A DNA stretch of 64,000 nt, taken from positions 89,721 through 153,720 of the forward strand of contig NZ_HE997650.1 in NCBI RefSeq assembly GCF_000312485.1, written 5' to 3'. The notes under the pieces were generated by a model. The model saw only the letters and a list, made by a program, of their open reading frames with translations, ran no database searches and was not told the origin of the DNA. Below are positions 20,219 to 31,887 of this stretch, one piece after another (positions within the stretch are counted from its first letter, which is position 1; each line of letters starts with the position of its first letter). The DNA is from Yersinia massiliensis CCUG 53443 (GTDB lineage Bacteria; Pseudomonadota; Gammaproteobacteria; Enterobacterales; Enterobacteriaceae). Position numbers and translations under genes: made by a program.

Positions 20219-22212
20219 ATGTTCGAAGACCAAGACACATCGATCCTCAATACCTATTTTGGTACCCACAGTCCTTTTTGGCGACTTGCTTTTGATAGCC
20301 AAGCTTTAGAGTTATCAGCAATTAAAGGGACGACTATTATTGCGATTCCCCTCAATTCAGTTCAAACAATGAAAATCCGGAGTTTAACTGGTATTACCGC
20401 CAGTTTAGATGTCGAAATTAAGATTTACGGACATCCACTTCACTTACACCTCGTTGGCCGCAAAATTAATGACAAAGAATGGGGAGGGACAGCCTCAGCT
20501 TATGCTGATACCGAGTCTGTCGCACGCGATTTAGTAGTAGGGCTTTCTTTTGCCGAACAGGTCGTTTCTGAAGCAAATTCAGTGATCGTTATTCTTGATA
20601 AAGAAGGCTGCGTCCAACGTTTCAATCATCTCAGCGAAGAATATACCGGGAAGAAAGAACAAGATGTGATTGGCAAAAATGTCTATGACTTGTTTATGAC
20701 CGCTAAAGAAGGGGCATCATCCCGTAAGAATATTGAAGGCTTCTTCCAACGTGGTGCGTCTTATGAAGTTGAACGTTGGGTCAATACCGTTAAAGGGAAG
20801 CGTCTATTCCTATTTCGTAATAAATTTGTTCATAGCGGAAGTGGTAAAAATGAACGCTACCTTATCTGTTCCGGTACAGATATAACGAAAGAGAGACGAG
20901 CTCAAGAACGCCTCCGGATTTTAGCGAATACCGATATGATTACGGGTCTTCCTAACCGTCATGCTATTCATGAGCGCATTAATAGCGCGATCCAAACTCG
21001 TGGTGAAACTTCGGTCGGCATTATTTATCTCGATCTCGATAACTTTAAAAAAGTAAATGACCATTATGGCCATATGTTTGGTGACAGATTACTTAAAGAC
21101 GTCTCGCTGGCTATTTTAGGTTGCTTGGGTGAGAACGAAATGCTTGCCAGGCTAGGCGGTGATGAGTTTATTGTTCTGGTCGAAAATGCCCGCATGAGTG
21201 AGTTAGAAACGACAACACAGCGTATTCTTAATCGCATGAAAGCGCCTTTTAGAGTCGGATTAATCGAGGTTTATACGGGATGCTCCATTGGCATTGCATT
21301 ATGCCCAGAGCATGGCGATACGCTGGAAAATATTATTCGCAGTGCAGACACCGCCATGTATACCGCAAAAGAACATGGTAAGCGTACCTACTCAATCTTT
21401 TCACAAGAAATGAATAAAAAGTATCTGAGTATGTATGGCTAGATACCAATTTGCGTAAAGGTTTAGAACAGCACCAATTACAAGTCTTTTACCAACCTAA
21501 AATATCGACTCAAACCGGTAAAGTGCACAGTGTGGAAGCCTTAGTGAGATGGCTTTCACCTGAACGCGGTTTAATTGCCCCTCTGATGTTTATTTCATAT
21601 GCGGAAGAGTCTGGGCTGATAGGACCACTGGGTAAATGGGTTCTACAAACCTCAATGCAACAAGCTGTAGATTGGAAAAAGCGAGGAATTAATCTGAGAG
21701 TTGCCGTTAATGTCTCTGCTCGGCAATTAATTGATGAGGCGATCGTCACCAGTTTTAGGGAATCACTAGAAGCAAGCAATCTAGAATACAGCTTGGTGGA
21801 TGTAGAATTAACCGAAAGTTGTTTGATCGATGATGAAGATGCGGCTATCAACATCATGAAGCAATTACGTCACTTAGGTGCACAGGTTCATTTGGATGAC
21901 TTCGGCACCGGTTATTCTTCGCTTTCCCAATTGGCACGTATTCCCATTGATGCCATTAAGCTGGATCAAAGCTTTGTTCGTGGCATTGATAATAATCCTA
22001 TTTCACAATCACTGGTTCGAGCCATTATTGTGGTTGCTGAAGCGCTTAAAATGCGGGTCATTGCCGAAGGGGTGGAAACAAAAGGTGAAGAGGTGTTCTT
22101 GGATTCTATAGGTATTGATGAAAAACAAGGATTTCTTTACGCCAAACCAATGCTCGCAGATGAACTGGAGCATTGGCTGGTCACACAACACCCTCACCTT
22201 TTACAAGATTAG
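20219..22212 (+). pseudogene. rpfR: RpfR/PdeR-like PAS-GGDEF-EAL cyclic-di-GMP protein, split by a frameshift
   Basis: The two halves together align end to end with E. coli PdeR (YciR, 661 residues) and have the RpfR layout: an N-terminal region (residues 1-110, including LAFDSQALEL) corresponding to the RpfF-interaction domain, PAS (~115-230), GGDEF (motif intact at 313-317) and EAL (motif codons 21535-21543). The first half ends at a TAG at 21440-21442 just after MNKK. In the next frame, from 21421, the sequence continues as VSEYVWLDTNLRKG, exactly as the family does. The break lies in an A5 tract (21416-21420), and one more A would restore the frame. As given, the cell could make a 407-residue PAS-GGDEF protein and perhaps a separate EAL fragment. 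The locus converges on an rpfF homologue. A sequencing error in the homopolymer cannot be excluded. Confidence 0.88.
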
Positions 22213-22240
22213 GTGCCAAAAACGCCTTAGATAACAAAAG

Positions 22241-23107
22241 CTATATTGCTTTAGGCATTGTCGAAGTATGCCTATCTTGTAACATCACCAATCGCTCAAT
22301 ATAAGCGATATCCTTTGGCTCAATTGAGAATACAGAATCGACCCAATCTTCAGTTATATCCATTAACTCAGAACGTGTTAGCTGTAAAACACGCTGCCGG
22401 ACTCGAATCATGGCTCTCATACCATTTAACTTAGGTCTGATTGTGTCTATAAAGGTGCGAGTCGCAAGATACGCATCGCCCGGTTGAAATAACTTATCCA
22501 CTAACCCTCGGCTTTCATACCATTCGGCAGCATGTGATTCTCCTGTCCAAATCAGTTGTTCAGCCACCCGCATACCCGCTTTTCTCGCGACCAGTGAATA
22601 TCCTCCCATCCCAGGGAATAGGTTAAAGGCAATTTCAGGAAAGCCCATTCTGGCAGTCGTCTGTGCCAAGACAAAATGATGAGCGAGTGCCGCTTCAAAT
22701 CCTCCCCCTAGCGCACTACCTTCAATCATCGCAATCGATACGGCACCAGTATCAAATCCGCGAGAAGCTGCATGGACGCAATCGACGCAAGCACGAGCAT
22801 AGGCCATGAGTGATTCACGTTTACGGCTTCGAATCATTTGTGCAAAAAAGCTTAAATCCCCCCCCACATTAAACATATTAGGTACGACTGACCCTGTGAC
22901 CCAAAAGTCGAAGGGCAATTTCGACTCTTTAGCCGCCTTTACTAGCGTCATAATATTTTCAATTAACTCGAGGTTAAAACAAGGGCGTGGATGCGCTCGC
23001 AATAGCATCCACATAATATTGCGCTCTTCTTCATAATAAGCCGATATTTGGGATAAATGGCCGGCTTCAGTAAAAGGGCGGCAGCTAGGCAGATTGATCA
23101 TATTCAT
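22241..23107 (-). CDS. rpfF: RpfF-like DSF synthase (crotonase family)
   Basis: Enoyl-CoA hydratase-fold enzyme predicted to make a diffusible signal factor (cis-2-unsaturated fatty acid) from acyl-ACP. The length of 288 residues matches Xanthomonas RpfF (289). Diagnostic segments are FNVGGDLSFFAQ (oxyanion hole), GSALGGGFEAAL with Glu138, and MGFPEIAFNLFPGMGGYS with Glu158. These correspond to the two catalytic glutamates of RpfF and keep the same 20-residue spacing. It is convergent with the rpfR-like gene, with 28 bases between stop codons, as in the RpfF/RpfR pairs of Burkholderia and Cronobacter. An alternative start is Met3. Confidence 0.88.
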   Translation of the reverse strand: MNMINLPSCRPFTEAGHLSQISAYYEEERNIMWMLLRAHPRPCFNLELIENIMTLVKAAKESKLPFDFWVTGSVVPNMFNVGGDLSFFAQMIRSRKRESLMAYARACVDCVHAASRGFDTGAVSIAMIEGSALGGGFEAALAHHFVLAQTTARMGFPEIAFNLFPGMGGYSLVARKAGMRVAEQLIWTGESHAAEWYESRGLVDKLFQPGDAYLATRTFIDTIRPKLNGMRAMIRVRQRVLQLTRSELMDITEDWVDSVFSIEPKDIAYIERLVMLQDRHTSTMPKAI

Positions 23108-23396
23108 ATTCCATCCAATGAGTTAGTTGAACACGGAAAGGACTTCTCAAGCCATATCCTCCTTGAGGAACGCTCAAAAGACCGTAGTCACGGCAATCTA
23201 AGCTGGCAGTTAAATAGTGAGTCACTCAATGGATAAATGAGGGGAAAGCAGTAAAATATTAAATAACCGGAATGTTTAGCGCGCAGCTATGCAATGCGTA
23301 GAATATACCTTTTCATGAGCATTGAATTTTAGATGAAAAAATTCTGATATTGCAGATAAAATGCTGACTGAAAATTTATTCCTGACGGATTTTTTT

Positions 23397-24587
23397 ATGT
23401 TGCACATTCTGCACTTTTTTCTGGCATTGATAACCATTGCCATACTGGCATTACTGGCGAGCCGCGACCGTAAGAGTATTAGACTACGCTTTATTTTCCA
23501 ATTACTGATTATAGAAATAGCACTCGCTTATTTTTTCCTACACTCAGAAAGTGGATTAGGCGCAATCACTTATTTCGCAGGATTATTCGAAGTATTGATG
23601 AAATTTGCAGCGGTCGGCACCAGTTTTGTTTTTGGGAATATGAATGAGCAAGGTTTAGCCTTTATATTCTTGAATGTCCTTTGCCCTATTATTTTCATTT
23701 CCGCACTGATTGGTATTTTACAGCATTTCCATGTACTACCACTCATCATACGGGTTGTGGGTACACTGCTGTCAAAAGTAAACGGAATGGGCAAACTCGA
23801 GTCCTTCAATGCTGTAAGCACCTTGATTCTAGGGCAATCCGAGAATTTCATTGCCTATAAAGGAATTATTGCTGATATCTCACCACGCAGAATGTACACC
23901 ATGGCTGCAACAGCGATGTCAACGGTGTCGATGTCAATCGTGAGTGCTTATATGACCATGCTCGAGCCAAAATTTGTGGTAACAGCACTCATTTTGAATA
24001 TGTTTAGTACTTTTATTGTTCTTTCTATCATTAACCCTTATCACCCCAGTGAAGAACCGGAATTAAAACTAAACAAGCTTCATGAAGATCAAAGTTTTTT
24101 TGAAATGTTGGGCGAATATATTCTAGCCGGTTTTAAAATTGCCATGATAATAGCCGCAATGTTAATCGGGTTTATTGCCATCATTTCTGCTATTAATGCT
24201 TTATTTAGTAGCCTATTCAACATCAGTTTCCAAGGTGTTCTAGGGTATCTATTTTATCCACTGGCGTTTCTAATTGGCATTCCTGCTCAAGATGCCTTGC
24301 AAGCAGGGAGTATTATGGCAACCAAATTGGTCGCCAATGAATTTGTTGCCATGATTGAGTTGAAAAAAGTGGCCGCTGAAATGTCTCCGCGTGGCTTAGG
24401 GATTCTTTCCGTATTTTTAGTCTCTTTTGCCAACTTTGCTTCTATTGGCATCGTGGCGGGCGCCATTAAAGGATTGAATGAACGCCAGGGTAATGTGGTA
24501 TCACGATTCGGCTTAAAACTCGTTTACGGTTCAACGTTAGTCAGCCTGCTTTCTGCCGCCATTACAGGGCTTATCCTGTCGTTGTAG
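23397..24587 (+). CDS. nupC: Concentrative nucleoside transporter NupC
   Basis: Proton-driven nucleoside importer of the CNT family, located in the inner membrane. From the ATG at 23397 ([12 protein letters not shown]) it is 396 residues and collinear with E. coli NupC (400). Conserved segments include [24 protein letters not shown] and [12 protein letters not shown], which form the nucleoside site, and [14 protein letters not shown] near the C-terminus. An in-frame ATG at 23361 adds 12 residues but has no ribosome site. Yersinia genomes often carry several NupC paralogues, so this may not be the sole copy. Confidence 0.92.
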   Translation: MLHILHFFLALITIAILALLASRDRKSIRLRFIFQLLIIEIALAYFFLHSESGLGAITYFAGLFEVLMKFAAVGTSFVFGNMNEQGLAFIFLNVLCPIIFISALIGILQHFHVLPLIIRVVGTLLSKVNGMGKLESFNAVSTLILGQSENFIAYKGIIADISPRRMYTMAATAMSTVSMSIVSAYMTMLEPKFVVTALILNMFSTFIVLSIINPYHPSEEPELKLNKLHEDQSFFEMLGEYILAGFKIAMIIAAMLIGFIAIISAINALFSSLFNISFQGVLGYLFYPLAFLIGIPAQDALQAGSIMATKLVANEFVAMIELKKVAAEMSPRGLGILSVFLVSFANFASIGIVAGAIKGLNERQGNVVSRFGLKLVYGSTLVSLLSAAITGLILSL

Positions 24588-24621
24588 CCGTATCATCGTA
24601 CACAACACCTCAGATAATCAG

Positions 24622-24680
24622 CCTTTTATCTCTCATTGACTCGCTGTACAGCATTGATTCATCAATGATGAGATAAAAGG
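24622..24680. terminator. Long inverted repeat between convergent genes
   Basis: Arms of 18-19 bases (CCTTTTATCTCTCATTGA and its near-perfect complement with one inserted base) with a 22-base loop. It sits between the convergent nupC and DUF3574 genes, where it could terminate both. Confidence 0.65.
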
Positions 24681-24705
24681 TCATGCAGTCATACGAAGAT
24701 CGTCC

Positions 24706-25200
24706 TTAAAAATCTACGCATACGCTGTTATCAACGCGCATCACAGACTCTTGCTCAAACTGCTGCTTATAGCGAGAACGCACAGTATCAATATCAGCAC
24801 TTCTATCATTTTTGTGGATAAGCACCAACGCCTTGCTGTTTTCTTTGGCGACACGCCCGTCATTTCCCAACCACTGTCCCTTGGCATCAATAACGGTCAG
24901 CCCCTCTTTGAAACGGCTCGTCACATCATTATCAACAAATGACTGCCATTCATTCGAAGTAATCACAGGACCATGAGGCCGATTCAGGCCGAAATAGAGT
25001 GTCGTTTGTACCATAGACTCACCCCGGCTACAGACCGGTGGCGAAACTCTCGACAGGGTTGTTTTATCATTTGTTGCATTTCCATGGCCCCTACTTTCGG
25101 AATCAGTGTGATTAACACAGCCAGTTAGCAATACGATGATGGCAACCATACCGGTAAATAAACTCACCCGATAGTGATGCCGATGAATATGCATATTCAT
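24706..25200 (-). CDS. DUF3574 lipoprotein
   Basis: 164-residue predicted lipoprotein. The N-terminal hydrophobic stretch ends in the lipobox LLTGC (Cys28), so the mature protein is lipid-anchored. The body matches the DUF3574 pattern: TTLYFGLNRPHG, then EWQSFVDNDVTSRFKEGLTVIDAKGQW, read in two pieces at residues ~66-110. A terminal Cys pair (Cys57, Cys162) could form a disulphide. Function unknown. The gene stands alone between a nucleoside transporter and yicG. Confidence 0.82.
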   Translation of the reverse strand: MNMHIHRHHYRVSLFTGMVAIIVLLTGCVNHTDSESRGHGNATNDKTTLSRVSPPVCSRGESMVQTTLYFGLNRPHGPVITSNEWQSFVDNDVTSRFKEGLTVIDAKGQWLGNDGRVAKENSKALVLIHKNDRSADIDTVRSRYKQQFEQESVMRVDNSVCVDF

Positions 25201-25506
25201 GTAAAAATCCCACTGAATTAAAAGATAAAAACTACCATCGGATCAGCAACACTGCAATTGGACTCGGTCATCATAATCACGCAGCAGCAGTATTGCGGCA
25301 AACCCCAAACTGATGTTTTTTTCAAAAGAAAAAATAATGATAAATATTAAATTTTATTGTTTTTTATTCATATATATTAAATAGATAATAATTTTATTGA
25401 TTAGATAATATAATTTGAAACTCATGACTTAGAAAATCTCAGTCGCGATAATAAACCTGAGTGATTATTCTGCGGCCTTTTGCAGCCCGAAAGAAACGTG
25501 ATCATT
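25201..25506. other. AT-rich divergent promoter region
   Basis: About 300 bases between the divergent DUF3574 and yicG genes, very AT-rich around 25320-25420. No gene seen; it should contain both promoters. Confidence 0.5.
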
Positions 25507-26124
25507 ATGCTACTCAGCGTTCTCTATATTATTGGTATTACCGCCGAAGCCATGACAGGGGCATTGGCCGCAGGCCGCCGCCAAATGGATATGTTTGGCG
25601 TCATTATTATCGCATCCGCTACGGCAATCGGCGGAGGTTCAGTTAGAGATATGCTGCTAGGGCATTACCCGTTGGGCTGGGTTAAACACCCTGAATACAT
25701 TGTTATTGTGGCTGTCGCTGCCATTGTGACAACGTGGATGGCGCCATTAATGAAGCACTTGCGCCATTTATTTCTCGTACTAGATGCCATTGGGCTCATT
25801 GTTTTTTCTATTATTGGCGCACAAATTGCTCTCGATATGGGTCATAGCACCATTATTGCGGCCATTGCTGCGGTCATTACGGGTGTCTTTGGTGGTGTCC
25901 TACGCGACATGTTTTGCAACTGCATTCCACTGGTTTTCCAGAAAGAAATCTATGCGGGCATCTCATTTGCTGCCGCGTGGATCTACATCGCTTTGCAATA
26001 CACGCCGCTATCTCATAACTGGGTTATTATCATCACCCTCATTACTGGGTTAAGCGCACGATTGTTAGCATTAAGATTCCGTCTAGGTCTGCCCGTGTTC
26101 AAATATGAGCACTCAGATCACTAA
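25507..26124 (+). CDS. yicG: TRIC-family inner-membrane protein YicG
   Basis: 205 residues from the ATG at 25507, equal to E. coli YicG, with about seven membrane spans and two copies of the UPF0126/TRIC half-repeat. The repeats carry [11 protein letters not shown] (residues ~45-56) and [11 protein letters not shown] (~130-141), the glycine-rich motifs of this family. Related proteins are channels or glycine-induced transporters in other bacteria; the role of YicG itself is unsettled. An upstream in-frame TTG would add 9 residues without family support. Confidence 0.92.
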   Translation: MLLSVLYIIGITAEAMTGALAAGRRQMDMFGVIIIASATAIGGGSVRDMLLGHYPLGWVKHPEYIVIVAVAAIVTTWMAPLMKHLRHLFLVLDAIGLIVFSIIGAQIALDMGHSTIIAAIAAVITGVFGGVLRDMFCNCIPLVFQKEIYAGISFAAAWIYIALQYTPLSHNWVIIITLITGLSARLLALRFRLGLPVFKYEHSDH

Positions 26125-26137
26125 ATCAAGCCCCTGT

Positions 26138-27925
<1,788 letters not shown>

Positions 27926-28105
27926 TTAATATTTGCTGCAACAGGCCGAAATTACGCAATCCTCCCCGCAAAATCATAAAATCGGGCTATTTATCGACAA
28001 AACATTCAGGTGAAATGTGTTGTAACGCTGCATGACGTGCAGCAGCCGTGTATACTGTGCGGAGATTCACACTTCTGCTTTCTATATATCAACCTAATCA
28101 ACTGA

Positions 28106-28738
<633 letters not shown>

Positions 28739-28792
28739 ACAGAGTTTCAGTATCATGCCCAGTCATTTCGTCACCTGTGGAGTAGCAGAATT

Positions 28793-29068
28793 ATGGCACG
28801 CGTAACTGTTCAAGACGCTGTAGAGAAAATTGGTAACCGTTTTGACCTGGTGTTGGTCGCTGCTCGTCGGGCACGTCAAATCCAGTCCGGTGGTAAAGAC
28901 GCACTGGTTCCAGAAGAAAACGATAAAGTGACTGTGATTGCACTGCGTGAAATCGAAGAAGGCCTGATTACTAATCAGATTCTCGATGTTCGTGAACGCC
29001 AAGAACAGCAAGAGCAGGAAGCCGCAGAGATCCAAGCGGTAACCGCGATTGCTGAAGGTCGTCGTTAA
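28793..29068 (+). CDS. rpoZ: RNA polymerase omega subunit
   Basis: 91-residue omega subunit, identical in length to the E. coli protein ([20 protein letters not shown]). It assists beta' folding and forms part of the ppGpp site 1 on RNA polymerase. It lies 54 bases after gmk and 18 before spoT. Confidence 0.98.
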
Positions 29069-29086
29069 TTAGACTGCGAGTCTGCC

Positions 29087-31189
29087 TTGTACCTGTTTGA
29101 AAGCCTGAATCTGCTGATTCAACGTTACCTGCCAGAGGAGCAGATTAAGCGCCTCAAACAGGCATATCTTGTTGCACGTGATGCCCACGAGGGACAGACA
29201 CGCTCCAGCGGCGAGCCTTACATTACTCACCCCGTTGCTGTGGCCTGTATTCTCGCGGAGATGCGACTCGATTACGAAACCTTAATGGCGGCGCTGTTAC
29301 ATGACGTCATTGAAGATACCCCTGCCACATATCAAGATATGGAGCAGTTATTTGGGAAAAGCGTAGCCGAGTTAGTCGAGGGTGTTTCTAAACTCGATAA
29401 GCTGAATTTCCGTGATAAGAAAGAAGCCCAAGCGGAAAACTTCCGCAAAATGATCATGGCGATGGTGCAAGATATCCGCGTCATTTTGATCAAATTGGCT
29501 GACCGCACTCACAACATGCGAACGCTGGGTTCCTTACGCCCCGATAAACGTCGTCGTATTGCCCGTGAAACCCTCGAGATATACAGCCCGCTGGCACATA
29601 GGCTGGGTATTCATCATTTAAAAACCGAGCTGGAAGAGCTGGGTTTTGAAGCACTCTACCCTAACCGCTACCGTGTGATTAAAGAAGTGGTGAAAGCCGC
29701 GCGCGGTAACCGCAAAGAGATGATTCAGAAAATCTTGGCGGAAATTGAAGGGCGTCTGACTGAAGCAGGTATTCCTTGTCGGGTCAGTGGTCGTGAAAAG
29801 CACCTCTATTCCATCTATTGCAAGATGAACCTGAAAGAGCAGCGTTTTCACTCCATCATGGATATCTATGCTTTCCGAGTTATTGTAAAAGAAGTTGATA
29901 CTTGCTACCGCGTGCTGGGTCAGGCTCACAGCCTTTATAAGCCACGCCCTGGTCGAGTTAAAGACTATATCGCTATCCCTAAAGCTAACGGCTATCAATC
30001 GTTGCATACCTCATTAATTGGCCCTCATGGGGTGCCCGTTGAGGTGCAAATCCGTACCGAAGATATGGATCAGATGGCCGAAATGGGGGTTGCTGCACAC
30101 TGGGCTTATAAAGAGCAGGGTGAATCTGGCACTACCGCACAAATCCGCGCTCAGCGCTGGATGCAAAGCTTGCTGGAGTTACAGCAAAGTGCGGGCAGTT
30201 CATTTGAATTTATTGAAAGCGTGAAGTCTGATCTCTTCCCTGATGAGATTTACGTTTTCACCCCCGAAGGGCGCATTGTTGAGTTACCTGCGGGTGCGAC
30301 CCCTGTCGACTTTGCCTATGCCGTGCATACCGATATCGGCCATGCCTGTGTAGGTGCACGTGTTGACCGCCAACCTTATCCGCTTTCCCAGTCACTGAGT
30401 AGTGGCCAGACGGTAGAGATCATTACCGCGCCGGGTGCAAGGCCGAATGCCGCTTGGCTGAATTTTGTTGTCAGTTCAAAAGCCCGCGCCAAAATTCGCC
30501 AGTTACTGAAAAACCTTAAGCGTGATGAATCGGTCAGCCTTGGCCGCCGGTTATTGAATCATGCGTTAGGAAATGGCCGTAAAATCGCTGATATTCCTGA
30601 AGAAAATATCAAGCATGAATTGGACCGCATGAAGCTGGCGACGATGGATGATTTGTTGGCAGAAATTGGCCTCGGTAATGCCATGAGTGTCGTGGTGGCT
30701 AAAAACCTGTTGGGTGACCCTTCTACATTGGCAGCTTCTGGTGCACGTAAATTGCCAATCAAAGGTGCTGACGGTGTATTAATCACTTTCGCTAAGTGCT
30801 GTCGTCCAATTCCAGGCGACCCAATTATTGCCCATATCAGTCCAGGCAAGGGTTTGGTTATCCATCACGAATCTTGCCGTAATATCCGTGGCTACCAGAA
30901 AGAGCCTGAGAAGTTTATGGCGGTTGAATGGGATCAGGAGACTGAGCAAGAGTTTATCGCCGAAATTAAGGTTGATATGTTCAACCAACAAGGCGCTCTG
31001 GCGAATCTTACTGCGGCAATTAATGCAGCCGAATCTAATATTCAAAGCCTGAATACCGAAGAAAAAGATGGTCGGGTATACAGCGCCTTTATTCGCCTGA
31101 CTACCCGCGACCGGGTCCATCTGGCTAACATTATGCGTAAAATTCGTATCATGCCGGACGTGGTTAAAGTCAGCCGTAATCGTAACTAA
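29087..31189 (+). CDS. spoT: Bifunctional (p)ppGpp synthetase/hydrolase SpoT
   Basis: Degrades, and weakly makes, (p)ppGpp in response to carbon, iron and fatty-acid starvation. At 700 residues it starts with TTG (LYLFESLN), as in E. coli. Domains in order: HD hydrolase (HDVIED near residue 73, intact), synthetase-like domain (~200-340), TGS (~385-450, beginning IYVFTPEGRIVELP), helical and zinc-finger-like regions (CCRPIPGD), and ACT (~625-700). A short segment near residue 550 is two residues shorter than in E. coli. Confidence 0.98.
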   Translation: MYLFESLNLLIQRYLPEEQIKRLKQAYLVARDAHEGQTRSSGEPYITHPVAVACILAEMRLDYETLMAALLHDVIEDTPATYQDMEQLFGKSVAELVEGVSKLDKLNFRDKKEAQAENFRKMIMAMVQDIRVILIKLADRTHNMRTLGSLRPDKRRRIARETLEIYSPLAHRLGIHHLKTELEELGFEALYPNRYRVIKEVVKAARGNRKEMIQKILAEIEGRLTEAGIPCRVSGREKHLYSIYCKMNLKEQRFHSIMDIYAFRVIVKEVDTCYRVLGQAHSLYKPRPGRVKDYIAIPKANGYQSLHTSLIGPHGVPVEVQIRTEDMDQMAEMGVAAHWAYKEQGESGTTAQIRAQRWMQSLLELQQSAGSSFEFIESVKSDLFPDEIYVFTPEGRIVELPAGATPVDFAYAVHTDIGHACVGARVDRQPYPLSQSLSSGQTVEIITAPGARPNAAWLNFVVSSKARAKIRQLLKNLKRDESVSLGRRLLNHALGNGRKIADIPEENIKHELDRMKLATMDDLLAEIGLGNAMSVVVAKNLLGDPSTLAASGARKLPIKGADGVLITFAKCCRPIPGDPIIAHISPGKGLVIHHESCRNIRGYQKEPEKFMAVEWDQETEQEFIAEIKVDMFNQQGALANLTAAINAAESNIQSLNTEEKDGRVYSAFIRLTTRDRVHLANIMRKIRIMPDVVKVSRNRN

Positions 31190-31194
31190 CGCCT

Positions 31195-31887
31195 ATGAGT
31201 CCTCAACGCTATGCGCGGATTTGTGAAATGCTTGCGACCAGACAGCCGGATCTGACGGTCTGTCTGGAGCAAGTCCATAAACCTCATAATGTCTCCGCGA
31301 TTATTCGCACCGCTGATGCCGTCGGTATCCATCAGGTACATGCCATTTGGCCGACGACAGAAATGTACACGCGGCTCTCTTCTGCCGCTGGCAGCAATAG
31401 CTGGGTACAGGTCAAAACACACCCCCATATTACCGATGCCATCAGCCATCTAAAAGCGCAAGGCATGCAGGTATTAGCAACACATCTCTCTGATAAAGCG
31501 GTCGATTTTCGCGAAATTGACTATACCCGCCCAACCTGTATTTTGATGGGGCAAGAGAAAACGGGGATCTCCCAAGAAGCACTGGCGTTAGCCGATAAAG
31601 ACATCATTATTCCGATGATCGGGATGGTGCAATCGCTTAATGTTTCTGTCGCTTCCGCACTTATTTTATATGAAGCTCAACGTCAGCGGCAAAACGCAGG
31701 CATGTATCAGCGTGGGCAAAGTGTTCTGCCACTCGAAGTACAGCAGCGGCTTTTATTTGAAGGGGGCTATCCCGTGTTGGCGCAAGTCGCTAAGCGGAAG
31801 GGACTGCCTCAGCCTCATATTGATGAACAGGGCCAGATTATTGCCGATCCGCAGTGGTGGTCAGCCATGCAAGCCACGGAGTCTTAA
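31195..31887 (+). CDS. trmH: tRNA (guanosine-18-2'-O)-methyltransferase TrmH
   Basis: SPOUT-family enzyme that methylates the ribose of G18 in the D-loop of several tRNAs with S-adenosylmethionine. It is 230 residues. SPOUT motifs are visible: motif 1 with NVSAIIRTADAVG (catalytic Arg), motif 2 ILMGQEKTG and motif 3 IPMIGMVQSLNVSVASAL (residues ~145-162). Six bases after spoT; its stop codon abuts the recG start (TAAATG), indicating coupled translation. Confidence 0.97.
   Translation: MSPQRYARICEMLATRQPDLTVCLEQVHKPHNVSAIIRTADAVGIHQVHAIWPTTEMYTRLSSAAGSNSWVQVKTHPHITDAISHLKAQGMQVLATHLSDKAVDFREIDYTRPTCILMGQEKTGISQEALALADKDIIIPMIGMVQSLNVSVASALILYEAQRQRQNAGMYQRGQSVLPLEVQQRLLFEGGYPVLAQVAKRKGLPQPHIDEQGQIIADPQWWSAMQATES

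Noticed and set aside
20219..21442. Two separate intact genes: a stand-alone GGDEF protein and a stand-alone EAL protein (21451-22212)
   Set aside because: The EAL frame is open and homologous from 21421, before its first ATG, has no ribosome-binding site of its own, and the two halves align without a gap to one known protein. A frameshift explains it better.
20219..22212. HmsP, the main biofilm phosphodiesterase of Yersinia
   Set aside because: HmsP is membrane-anchored; this product is soluble with PAS and an N-terminal FI-like region, matching PdeR/RpfR.
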